Shown: in pieces, positions 26,536 through 38,800 of the stretch
Numbering within the stretch: the stretch's first letter is position 1
How the letters are laid out: each line of letters begins with the position of its first letter
Assembly: GCA_964017045.1 (NCBI GenBank)
Contig: OZ024811.1
Location: forward strand, 8,953,674-9,017,673
Source of the DNA: Omphiscola glabra
Taxonomy: Eukaryota > Mollusca > Gastropoda > Lymnaeidae
Length of the DNA: 64,000 nucleotides
Direction of reading: 5' to 3'
The notes under the pieces: generated by a model
What the model saw: only the letters and a program-made list of their open reading frames with translations
What the model was told of the DNA's origin: nothing
Database searches by the model: none
Position numbers and translations under genes: made by a program

Positions 26536-26965
26536 TCCAAGTAGCTTTTGTAACCTGAAATAGGAACGTTGTCTGCTGTTATCACATACTTTGTCTTCGC
26601 TTCATTTACATCATGACCAGCTTTGACCCAAGCTATAAATGAGACAGCATGACCATGTTATAAAGAGAAAGCATGACTATGTTATAAATGAGATAGTATG
26701 CCTGTTATTTCATCAAATATTCATGGATTTAGTTGTCCCGTTCAATGATGTCTCAATAGAAACATTCATGCAATACGTTCGCGGGAACTTAACATTGTAA
26801 GTGTGCATTTACACGATTTCATGTCAATGTTAACACAGACACATACTTATTTGTACTAAGTTAACACTAAGTCTGCAAGCACGTGTTTTTTTTTTAATTT
26901 AAAGCTAGCACAGGACCATTATGTATATCAAGTTAACATAAGTCTTCAACGAGTCTCTGTGGCAA
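26536..26965. other. No gene seen
   Basis: AT-rich spacer with loosely repeated words (GACCATGTTATAAA, GACTATGTTATAAA) near 26650-26700. No coding or RNA feature could be supported. Confidence 0.3.
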
Positions 26966-26969
26966 TTTA

Positions 26970-27185
26970 ACATCCATAGCTATATCATGTGTACAATGTT
27001 ATCAACTATAGCTGTATCATGTATAAAATGTTAACAGTCATGGCTATATCATGTGTACAATATAATCGGCTATATCTTTATCACGTGTACAATGCTATCA
27101 GATAAGGCCATAGCCTATCATGTGTACAATGTTAACACTCACAGTTATAGCCTATCATGTGACAATGTTAACAGTCTTAGCTATA
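26970..27185. repeat. Degenerate tandem repeat of about 32 bp
   Basis: Six to seven diverged units share ATCATGTGTACAATGTTAAC and a GCTATA/TATAGCC word. Divergence is much higher than in neighbouring arrays, so it is older. Confidence 0.7.
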
Positions 27186-27479
27186 TATATAAATATATAT
27201 ATATGTATAATTAGATGTTCCAAGCCTTGTGTAACGGTGTGATTCAATCATTGGCTGTTTCATAACTACATGCATGTTTGTAGGAATTGTTATGTCTAAA
27301 TCTATCCTTGAGACACTATGCAGACATTTATTCAAATATTTATTACCCTGGAGGCTTTCATTTTCTTCCACTTCCTTATTAGGATTGTTCGTGATGCCAA
27401 AACCGGAAGCAATATAAACAACAACCCCGTGCTGTTTGGAACTGATCATTTACAACTTTTTGGTGGCATGCCTGGTTGT

Positions 27480-28480
27480 GTTGTTTTATTCTGGCACAAG
27501 GCAATGGTTCTCTACTTATATATAGCAGTAGTTTTCAATGAAGCAGAGAGCAGCGGTTCTCATCATGGAATATAGCAATAGTATTTAGGGTGACATTAAG
27601 CAGAGGCTATCAAAGTGGCATCTAGTAGGCCTAGTAGTTTTCACCGCTGCACACGAGCATTGGTTCTTAAATCTTAACTTGTCGTATAGCAGTACTGCGA
27701 CATAGAACAATGGTTCTCAGATTAATATAGAGCAGTGGTTCTTAAACTTGGCATAAAATAGAGCTTCTAGGTATAAATAGATGTTCTTAAACATCACATA
27801 TTGCAGTAGTTCTTAATCTAAGCATAACGCATTGGCTCTCTAACTAGGCAGAGAGCATTGGTTCTCTAACTATAGGCATAGAGCATTGGTTCTCTAACTA
27901 GGCAGAGAGTATTGGTTCTCTAACTAGACATAGTGCATTGGTTCTCTAACTAGGCAGAGAGCATTGGTTCTCTAACTAGGCATAGAGTATTGGTTCTCTA
28001 ACTAGGCATAGAGCATTGGTTCTCTAACTAGGCAGAGAGCATTGGTTCTCTAACTAGGCATAGAGCATTGGCTCTCTAACTAGGCAGAGAGCATTGGTTC
28101 TCTAACTAGGCAGAGAGCATTGGTTCTCTAACTAGGCATAGAGCATTGGCTCTCTAACTAGGCAGAGAGCATTGGTTCTCTAACTAGGCAGAGAGCATTG
28201 GTTCTCTAACTAGGCATTGAGCATTGGTTCTCTAACTAGGCATAGAGCATTAGTTCTCTAACTAGGCATTGAGCATTTGTTCTCTAACTAGGCATAGACC
28301 ATTGGTTCTCTAACTAGGCATAGAGCATTGGTTCTCTAACTAGGCATTGAGCATTTGTTCTCTAACTTGGCATAGTTCAGTGGTTCTATAACAAGACATA
28401 GAGTAGTGATTCTCATCTTGGCAAAATACAATAGTTCTCACATAGTCATAAGCAGTGGCTCTCAAATGTTACAGGACCAC
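27480..28480. repeat. 26-bp array resembling hAT transposon termini
   Basis: The core at 27835-28375 has about 21 units of GAGCATTGGTTCTCTAACTA plus GGCATA. Flanking, more diverged units read GCAGTGGTTCTTAAACTTGG and CAGTGGCTCTCAAATGTTAC. These are close to the terminal sequence of many hAT transposons (CAGNGGTTCTCAAACTT type). A C-run follows at 28525-28537. Confidence 0.85.
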
Positions 28481-28620
28481 TCTCCTCCACTCTTCCATAA
28501 ATGTACCACACGTGTCCCCGTCCCCCCCCCCCCCCACATTCCTTAAAGCCCTCGATGGCAGTGTAATCCCTCTGTCAACCTGATGGAGCTTAATGGATAA
28601 GTTTATTGATTAATGTTCTT

Positions 28621-29057
28621 GAAACAGAGGGTCTGTGCTTGAAACAGAGGGTCTGTGCTTGAAACAGAGGGTCTGTGCTTGAAACAGAGGGTCTGTGCTT
28701 GAAACAGAGGGTCTGTGCTTGAAACAGAGGGTCTGTGCTTGAAACAGAGGGTCTGTGCTTGAAACAGAGGGTCTGTGCTTGAAACAGAGGGTCTGTGCTT
28801 GAAACAGAGGGTCTGTGCTTGAAACAGAGGGTCTGTGCTTGAAACAGAGGGTCTGTGCTTGAAACAGAGGGTCTGTGCTTGAAACAGAGGGTCTGTGCTT
28901 GAAACAGAGGGTCTGTGCTTGAAACAGAGGGTCTGTGCTTGAAACAGAGGGTCTGTGCTTGAAACAGAGGGTCTGTGCTTGAAACAGAGGGTCTGTGCTT
29001 GAAACAGAGGGTCTGTGCTTGAAACAGAGGGTCTGTGCTTGAAACAGAGGGTCTGTG
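28621..29057. repeat. Perfect 20-bp tandem array, about 22 copies
   Basis: The unit is GAAACAGAGGGTCTGTGCTT, repeated without a single visible base change from 28621 to the last partial unit at 29057. The long minus-strand frame across it is a repeat artefact (three units of 20 bp make 20 codons). Confidence 0.97.
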
Positions 29058-29257
29058 AACAAGTCTTATTTAGAAATGTTGGTCATAAACAAACATGATC
29101 TTAGAATGAAACGATGTTTTATCAACATGACATCACTATTTATAATATCATCATCCATGTCTGGGAGTAAATTTTGTATACATGATATTATCGGAATTAC
29201 CATGTAAACATGACATTCTCAAAATAACCTTTGTAAACATGACAATTTATAATGAGC

Positions 29258-29480
29258 ATGATGTGTCTAGTATATGACACGTGATCATGTGTCTAGTATA
29301 TGACATGTAGTAATGTGTCTAGTATATGACATATGATCATGTGTCTAGCATATGAAATGTGATCATGTGTAAAGTATATGACATGTGATCATTTATCTAG
29401 TATATGACAAGGGATCATGTATCTAGTATATGGCATGTGAGCATCATATGTCTATTAAATTACATATAAATATGTGTCAA
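29258..29480. repeat. Degenerate tandem repeat of about 26 bp
   Basis: Seven to eight units of the form ATGTGTCTAGTATATGACAT then GTGATC, with several substitutions per unit. Confidence 0.8.
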
Positions 29481-29995
29481 GTATATTATATGTGAGCACA
29501 ATGTGTGTAGGTTTTGACATATATTATATACAAATATACAAGCCAATAGAGAATGACATGTGTGACATGCTATGTCTAAATAAGACATGTAAACAGGACA
29601 TGTCTAGAATTATATGGATGTTGATAGGACATGTCTAAATAAGACAGATGTAAACAGGATATGTCTAGAATATATTGTTTTAAATGACCTCATGATGATA
29701 TCCCTTTGCAGAGCATAAGGTCCAACTAAGTGTCTTGTCTAGGTACTTCCTGTTGGTGAACTGTTGTTATGTTGTTGAATGAGCATCACTTTATTTGCTT
29801 CATATGATATACTTGTAATCTAATATCTGCCATTTGATCTAACTCCTGTTACTAGGGTGATGTCATTCTATTGCACAAATGTCACATGTTTCAAGTTATC
29901 AGTGTTATATATTTATATTGTACCAATGTCACTTATTTCTATTATTAGTGTGAAGTCATTATAAACAATGTCTTTTTATTTACTTTCTGTCAGTT

Positions 29996-30075
29996 TGATG
30001 TTTTGTATTGTAGTAGTAGTAGCTTTATTTAGTGTGGCACCACACTGCACATACAATTTAACAAACTTAATCCTG
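29996..30075 (-). mobile_element. 3' tail of a CR1-like LINE
   Basis: (GTA)n followed by AGCTTTATTTAGTGTGGCAC mirrors the end of the LINE at 15884, where (AAT)n precedes AAAGTTTATTTG. It is probably a heavily 5'-truncated minus-strand insertion. The coding part is absent, so this is weak. Confidence 0.35.
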
Positions 30076-30244
30076 AACTTAAAAAATTAACATACATTAA
30101 TTAAATATAACAAAACAAATGTATATTCACTCCAATTTCATTTGATCTGCTTCCTGTTACCAGTTTGATGTCATACTAAAGCCATACTCACCAGTAACTC
30201 TGGCTAGCCAGGGGCATTATGGTAAATATGCATACAATATCCTG

Positions 30245-32545
30245 CATGAACCACCTAACAACATACAGTGGTTAGATGAATGTTCCTATCAACATAAAGT
30301 GGATAGATGAATGCATCTATGAACTAAAGTGGTTAGATGAATGCACATTTTACCATATAGTTGTTAGATGAATGCACAAAACAACATATAGTGGTTAGAT
30401 GAATGCACATATTAACATATTATAAAGGTTAGATAAATGCATATATCCACATATAGAGGTTAGATCAATGTACCTATCCACATATTATAGTGGTTAGATG
30501 AATGCACATAATAACATATAGTGGTTAGATAAGTGCATTTATCAACATATTCTGGATAGATGAATGCAGCAATCAACATATTGTGGATAGGTGAATGCAC
30601 CTATCAATAGTTGATAGATGAAATGAATGCTCTTATCAACATATAGTTCTTAGATGAATGTACACATCAACATATTGTGAATAGATGAATGCATCTATTA
30701 ACATATAGTGGTTAGAAGAATGCACATATCAACATGTAGTGGTTAGATGAATGCATCTTTCAACATATAGTGGTTAAAGGAATGCACATATCAACATATA
30801 GTGATTAGATAAATGCACCTGTCAACATACAGTGGTTACATGAATGGACATATCAACATATAATGATTCGATGAATGCACATATCAACATATTCTCAATA
30901 GATGAATGCACATATCAATAGTTGATAAATGAATGTTGATCGATGAATGTACCTATCAATGAATTGTGGATAGATGAATGCATCTATTAACATATAGTGG
31001 TTAGATGAATGCACATTTCAACATATAGTGGATAGATGAATGCACCGATTCAACATATAGTGGTTAGATGAATGCACACATCAACGTATAGTAGTTAGAT
31101 GAATGCACATTTTAATATATAGTTGTTAGATGAATGCATAAATCAACATATAATGTTTAGATAAATTCACATATTCATATATAGAGGTTAGATGAATGTA
31201 CCTATCAACATGTAGTGGTTAGATGAATGCACATATCAACATATTCTGGATAGATGAATTCACCAATCAACATATTGTGGATAGATGAATGCATATATTA
31301 AAAATTGGTGGCTAGATGAATGCACCTATCAACGTAAGTTGTTAGATGAATGCACATAACAACTATATGTTGATAGATGAATGTACCTATCAACATCATG
31401 AGGATAGATCAATTCACCTATCAACACATAGGGGTTAGATGAATGGAAATTTCAACATATAGTGGACCGATGAATGCACCTATCAACATATAGAGGTTAG
31501 ACGAATGCACATATCAACATATAGTGTTTGGATGAATGCACTTATCAAATTATTCTGGATAGATGAATACACCAATCAACATATAATGGTTAGATGAATG
31601 CACATAACACCTATGAGTGGTTAGATGAATGTACATATTAACATAGAGTGGTTAGATGAATGCATAAATCAACATATAGTGGTTAGATAAATGCACATAT
31701 CCACATATGGAGGTTAGATGAATTTACCTATCAACATGTAGTGGTTAGATAAATGCACATAATAAAATATAGTTGATAGATGAATGCACCTTTCAACATA
31801 TAATGGTTAGATGAATGTACATAACAATTATATGTTGGTAGATGAATATACCTATCAACATATAATGGATAGATGAATTGACCTATCAATAGTTGATAGA
31901 TGAATGCACATATCAACATATAGTTGTTAGATGAATGCACATTACAACTGTATGTTGATAGAAGAATGTACCTATCAACATCTTGTGGATAGATGAATGC
32001 ATCTATTAATATATAGTATATAAATGAATGCATCTATCAACACATAAGGTTTAGATGAATGCACATTTCAACTTATAGTGGACAGATGAATGCACCTATT
32101 AAGATATAGTGGTTAGACGAATGCACTTATCAACATATTCTGGATAGATGAATGCACCAATCAACATATGATGGTTAGATGAATGCATACATCAACATAT
32201 AGTGGTTATATGAATGTACATATATTAAATGTAGTGGTTATATGAATGCATAAATCAACATATAGTTGTTAGATGAATGCACATATCAACATATTCTGGA
32301 TAGATGAATGAACCAATCAACATATTGTGGATAGATTAATGCACCTATCAATAGTTGATAGATGAATTGACTTTTCAACATATAATGGTTAGATGAATGC
32401 ACATATCAACATATAGTGGTTAGATGAATGCACATGACAACTATAGGTTAATAGATAAATGCACCATTAACATATAGAAGTTAGATGAATGTACCTATCA
32501 ACATACAGTAGTTAAATGAATACACCTACCAATATTTAGTGGCTT
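30245..32545. repeat. Long degenerate tandem array, unit about 31 bp
   Basis: About 70 units share AACATATAGTGGTTAGATGA and ATGCACATATC. Units differ widely (TGGATAGATG, TTGATAG, CTATCAA variants). It is the longest array in the window at about 2.3 kb and lies directly upstream of the hAT element. Confidence 0.9.
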
Positions 32546-32908
32546 GAAAGAAAAGCTCATTACAATTGCTTGCAACTCTAGTTATTACTTTTTTTTCTGT
32601 GTCTGAATGGGTGCTCTCTGAATGGTGGTTGTTAGTCATTTTTTCAAAACCCCTTTTAGTAATAACTCCACCCCTGCAATCATAGCTCAACATTTTTTAT
32701 AATAGCCAGATTCTCATTTGTTTTCCTTTAATAACTCCACCTATTCTAGCATTACCTCAAACTTACTTCCAAAGCACAACCTATTCTAACATAACCAGAC
32801 CTTTTCTACCAAAGCTCCACCCATACTAATCACACATTTATTATACTCTATAAGCTTTTATACGGAAGCCTCAACTATTTACTTTTAAAACCATTTTATA
32901 TCATACAC

Positions 32909-34844
32909 AAGGGGTCACCAAACTTTTTTCACCGCAGGCCGGATAATGGACAAAATGGCGAGCGTGGGCCATATAGTCATTCTGTACAGTACTTGCATGA
33001 CAGAACAAAAGCTCTGGGAGAAAACACAAAATCTAAGTTTAGTATTCCATGTTAATCATTGGTGAGTTGCGTGCTATATACAAAAAAGAAAGATAACGAA
33101 CATATTTATTTACTAAAATAGTTATCAAAAAAGGCGATGTTAGCAAAAAGATAGTTATATATCAGGGCTAGTGCGCATATACTCGAATCTTAAAAACTAA
33201 GCAGCATAAAAAAAGGTTATGTCAAGATATGTAAAAATCTCCAACAAATGCTTTTTCAAGTGACTAATAATTGTTTTAGGAAAATCCTTGTCAATCGTAG
33301 CGCAAAACTCTTTGAAACAGTGAAAATGAGAAAAGTTTTCTCCTTCCAGTTCTGCTTAAAACAATGACAGCTAGGATCTGAACGCTGTGGATCAGCTCTA
33401 TCTTTTTCAGTGAGAAAACACCTATTTAATTTTGTTTCAAAGCTTATAAAAACGAAACAGGTGTTTACCGCAGGTAAGCAACATCGCTGCTGTATGACAA
33501 GGCAAGTCACAGAATTCAGAATCATTTTCTTAGAAAAACCTGGAACTTACATTTGTTGAGGGCATATCATCGAATGAAGTTCATATCAGAAATGACTTTT
33601 TTCGGTACACAAGAAACATTTAAGTCTTTCCCACAGAGTTCTTGCTGATATATGATGCAGTGTATAAACAGAGCGCCAGGAATTGGCCAATTTAGTCCTG
33701 ATCTGCCCCACCAGACCTTTCCTAACTCCAGCCATGTTTTTTCCTGCACCAACTGTAACACCTCAAAGCTGATTCCACTGAAGGTTATAGTGTGCCAAAG
33801 ATTTAGCAATTCCATGAAAATGTCTTTTCCAGTTGTTGATCCATGCATGCTGCAAATGGATGCCAACTCTTCCGTTATCTGAAAGTCCTAATTGACACCA
33901 CGAATAAACATGATAAGTTGTGAAGTACTCGAGAGATCAGTAGACTCATCCAGCGCCAGAGAATACCACAGCAAGTTCCTAGCTTTCTCACGTATCTGTA
34001 GCACTATGTTCTCCCCAAGTTCTTCTGTTATCTGCTCAACTGAACTTGCCAACCGCAGCAAGTATGATTTTTAATGCCCCTCTTCCTTTCCCCCATTTAC
34101 AGGTAGTGGTAGTTATCAGACTGTAATATATTTGCGGGAATATGCTTAATTGATATTAATTCTTATTTTATTATTTTTTTTAAACCAACTTTTCCTTTAA
34201 GAAAACAACCTCAAGTCACTTGGTAGGTTTTTTTAAAATTATGTCATCAGTTTGTTGGTAATTAATTCTAATTGAAATACATTTTGTTTTATGTTGATAT
34301 GACTTGGAGTTTGACCCACGTTAAATTTCACCAGTAACTTTATTATTTTTGTGATAATGTGATTTGAACGTCTACTCAATATAAATTAATATCTATAGCA
34401 AAAAAAGTGACTTGCACATTGCAATATAAAAGTCGGTCATCTACTTTTAGAGGTTAATTTTTTGTACGCTAATTTAACTGGATCCCACTAGGCTCTGTGA
34501 TGCGAGTAGTTATTGTATTCATTTTATATTCTATATTTTATTTATTTATTATTAAGATACCGCATTTTACGATTTTGAGGCGGTATTGTAAAATTTTACA
34601 GGTCTGCAATAAACAAGAAAATCTATATACAATAATTTAAAATTGAAAATGGTATATTTAAGGTGCATGCAGACAGGAGGTCTCCGCACGTCTGACGATC
34701 TCCTAGTATTCTAAACATAATATTTATATTTAAATTGCATCAGGTCGCATGTTTTATCAAGCAAATTCAAATACCGTCAGCGGGGCGGATGTACTTATGT
34801 CGCAGGCCGGATCTGTGCTGCGGGCCATAGTTTGGTGACCCCTG
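32909..34844 (-). mobile_element. Complete but inactive hAT DNA transposon with 8-bp target duplication
   Basis: Inverted ends are AAGGGGTCACCAAACT (left) and the reverse complement of CAGGGGTCACCAAACT (right), one mismatch at the outermost base. The octamer TCATACAC flanks both ends exactly (32901-32908 and 34845-34852), the hAT hallmark. Subterminal GCAGGCCGGAT and GCGGGCC motifs occur at both ends. The minus strand carries remains of a transposase: LALDESTD, with the first catalytic Asp region, at about 33937-33962, FIRGVN, then ASICSMHGSTTGKDIF, then IHCIIYQQELCGK at about 33620-33660. A TAG (33888-33890) and frameshifts inactivate it. It belongs to the hAT branch of ZBED/FAM200/SCAND3-like transposases. 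Confidence 0.9.
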
Positions 34845-34852
34845 TCATACAC

Positions 34853-35855
34853 AATAGGGCTAAGCCGACTACTATACACTCAACAATACTCAGATCTGGC
34901 TGTTGAAATGGAAAGGGATCTAGGTGCTTAAAAAAATTAAATTTTTATAAAACTTTTGGGTCATTTTTAGCTGTGCAATGATTAATAAATGATAATAGAG
35001 GACTGACTAGCGATTGGTACAAAAATCTTAATGTATTTTCTCAAAATACAGGACCAGTAACCTGACAAAATACACACCACCTTTATGTCTTTATTCCCAG
35101 CCCAATTTCATTAAAGCATTTGAAAGCTAAACTCATGCCATTGCCTACCTTTATGATTTGCATTATTATTCCTATAAAATAAACCTTGGATTGAACTGTG
35201 CAATGTTTACAGTAGCTGGAGCTACTCAATAAATTATTGGTAATAATGAGAAACTTATATTACTTGCTTTCATGGGTGTTTTCACACTGTAAACCCATTT
35301 CTCAATTTTTAAGAATTATTTTTTTAAATTCTTTAGTAACAAGTTACTTCATTGCACTTGAAAAAAATTCTTGTGATTAAAAACTCTTCAAAGTCATTTT
35401 ATTTAAATATTTTACAATTTGGATTTTTTAAAGCCTAATTTTTGTTAGAGATAATATTTTAAATTTACACTATTAATTTTGTGTAGTAATGTTAATATAT
35501 GAAGCTACACATTCAAGACGTGTTAAGCAAATACTTTGTTGAACAAAATATGATTAGGCTTGACAATAAGACAGGATCATTAAAAGGATGTATCGGCTAT
35601 GTGCCCTTTTAGGCCGAAAAAAAACAAGAAAATTCAAGAAACAGCAAATAAATTAAAAACTTTTGTGTTCAAAGATCTCTATGCAGTTTTCTCATTCAAA
35701 ATGTTGTAATGTTCATAAAGTTTTCATTTGTTATATTACTTTGCGGTAAATGTTTCATGAAATTCTCATCATTATATTACTATGCCATAAATTTTCATGA
35801 AAATGTCATTAATAAAGTACTGAACTGTACATGTTCACAGTTTGTTTCCTTCCAG
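34853..35855. other. Upstream/5' DNA of the Rab27-type gene
   Basis: No coding exon is seen. The splice acceptor at 35851-35855 (TTTCCTTCCAG) just before the first coding exon shows that a non-coding 5' exon lies upstream, not located here. Confidence 0.4.
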
Positions 35856-35863
35856 ATTTGTGG

Positions 35864-38800
35864 ATGGGGGAGGTTACTGATCGTACTGCCTCGCCCATAG
35901 CAGGGGGAGGCAATGCTGCAGCTGATTATGACTACTTGATTAAATTTCTGGCCTTAGGTGAGTATGGTTGCACCTTAAAATATTGTGTACAATAGAACAT
36001 CATGTACAGTAATAGATTGTGTATAAGAATAGATTATGTCCAAAATTGATTGTGTACAATAAAAGATTGTGTGCATTAAATGATTGTGTAACATAGTTAA
36101 ATGGTTCTCACAAAATTAAAAATAATAGTTACTTTAGGAATAATAAACACAGCATTAATTAAATCTACTCCATTCGCACACATAAACTATATGTATATAT
36201 CAATGTAGTTATCTTTTTTTAAATGTTCTAAAATGCGGGCTTTGCCATGCACAATGGTGGACACGGTGGTGAACTAAAACCAAGTGCACGCACAATGTCT
36301 GCTGGTAACTCTCCACTTTCACCTTGTCTAATAATTTCCCATTTACCCGCTAACTTGACACGAGTCCTCTTTCTTGATCCACCAGCACCACTATCAGATG
36401 AAGCATGATTGTTGAACGGCTAAATGAAATTTTAGTAACACATACAACACTGGGCTATGTATCAAAATAAAGTCTGGTCACATAATTAACGTCACTTGGG
36501 ATTCTGCAAGCTAGCCTTCTTACTTCCATGATGAAATAGTACTTACTAGGTGCTCGCTGAAAAAAAACTAGTACATTTAATAAATTATAATTGTAAAATT
36601 GTTGGGGGTTTTTTGCGCCCTGGAACCACCCTGTACCATCAAATCCCCTGTAAAATACAATATGGACCTCCTGTATAAGTATAATATATATATAATATAT
36701 ATATATACCTGTTATATACTCAACTATGGTATTTCAACATATTTCTTGACAGGTGACTCGGGTGTGGGTAAGACTAGTTTCCTCTACCAGTACACAGACA
36801 AAGCTTTCAATGGGAAGTTCATTTCAACAGTTGGCATCGACTTCAGGGAAAAACGAGTGGTAATTTGAATGTGATCCTTAAATATTAAATGTGTCATTTA
36901 TTATAGATAGAGTCATTGTGTGCTGCTATAGATAGAGTCATTGTGTGCTGCTATAGATATAGTCATTGTCTGCTGCTATAGATAGAGTCGTTGTGTGCTG
37001 CTGTCTGGTTGAAACCTAATTATTTTGTGTTCAGGTTCACAGGACTATTGGGGCTGAAGGTTCAGTTGGACGCAGTCATAGAGTCCATCTACAGCTGTGG
37101 GATACTGCTGGTCAGGAGAGGTAAGAGGTTATATTTTGTTCATTTTTTTCATTCAACTAAGCATCCAGCACATTGGTTCTCTACTTTTTGTAGCTCACCT
37201 GCCACCAAAATATATACTTCAGTACTAGACTACCACTTAATTCCTGATGAAATGAAACAGATCGTTGCTGTAAATCTCTAAACGTGTGAGTCAGGTTTGT
37301 CAAATTTGACATGACATGCTATAACCTAATAACTTTAAAAACATTTGTTTAAAATGACAGAAAATGCATTTTCCCTTAAACAATTTGAAAATACTTATAT
37401 AGGACAAGGAGAAGCCCTAGATCTTAATAAATGCATTTTTGACAAAGAATATCAGACTTTGATTTTTAGAGACTTCATTGACAAAATGCTACTGTCCTAC
37501 AAATGGCTTTTTAAACAGTTCATAATTTTTGTCTCATTTGAATGTGGTCTCTAAGCTTGAAGCTTTATGCCAAGCTCATCTAACCTTGTGCAAGCTCATC
37601 TAACCTTGTGCAAGCTCATTTTAACATCTGGTCATTAAGAATATTTATATTTGTTTATTCTTGTACAAGAGATGAAATACAGATTTAAAAAATAGGACAG
37701 CTCAAAGATCAGATAACTCTGCAAACTGTATCAGGCAGTGCTAGTTAATCATTTGACATAGTATTTTGGATGAAGAGTAAGATGGTTTCAATGATGAAAC
37801 AAATTAGAAGAATAACCAATATAGTATGGTTGTTCCTTTAAAATGCTGGCAGCACACACAACCACCGCCCTCAAGGCCAGTCAGCATCAACTAAAAAATC
37901 CCATAAGAGTTACCTACTTAACTTGTTTTTTCTGCAGATTCCGAAGCTTGACTACAGCATTCTTCCGTGACGCCATGGGATTCTTACTACTTTTTGACTT
38001 GACCAATGAAGAGTCACTGCTTAACACACGGAACTGGCTGAGTCAGCTCCAGGTGAGTCAACTTACCTTTAATACTTGTTGGAAATAGATTAAATTAAGA
38101 TATTTAAAAATATATAGGTCGATCAGTTTAATTTTTTTTGCATGTTTCCTTGATTAATGCTAAATTACTCCTGCAAATTCATCTCTAAAACAGGTTGAAA
38201 ATTTTCATACAAAAGCATTGTGCATATATTTGTTTTATTTTTCACCATGTCCATATATTTAGATTATTTTCATAGATCCATATATTTGTTTATTATCACT
38301 AGGTCAATATATTTTTTTATTTTCATTAGGTTAATATATTTAGTTTATTGTCATTGGTCCATAAATTTGTTTATTTTCACTAGGTTAATCTATTTGTTCA
38401 TTTTCATTAGGTCAATCTATTTGTTTATTTATACTTGGTCCATATTTTTTAATGTAGAATTTTTTAACACTCACTCATTTTAAAACATTTTTTTGTTCAT
38501 TTTTCATATTGATATTTTGAACAAGACATAGGTACTGGCCGAAAATATTTAATTGTAACAGAGAACTGAGAAATTGTGTTTTCATGATTGCTTATCCCTG
38601 TATGATGACACAAAATATTATTGTTGATCCCCAGACCCACGCTTATTGTGAGAACCCTGATGTTGTCTTGTGCGGTAACAAGGCAGACCTTGAGGACTCT
38701 CGCAGAGTTTCAGAGGACAGAGCTCGGGATATGGCTGAAAAATTTGGGTTAAAAAAAAATCTTATTAATCAAACATGATTATTTGTACACTCTCCCCCAA

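Noticed and set aside
28610..29062. 150-codon minus-strand frame
   Set aside because: It is a 20-bp perfect array translated; there is no start context, splice site or domain.
33892..34074. Plus-strand frame within the hAT element
   Set aside because: It is the antisense shadow of the minus-strand transposase region containing LALDESTD.
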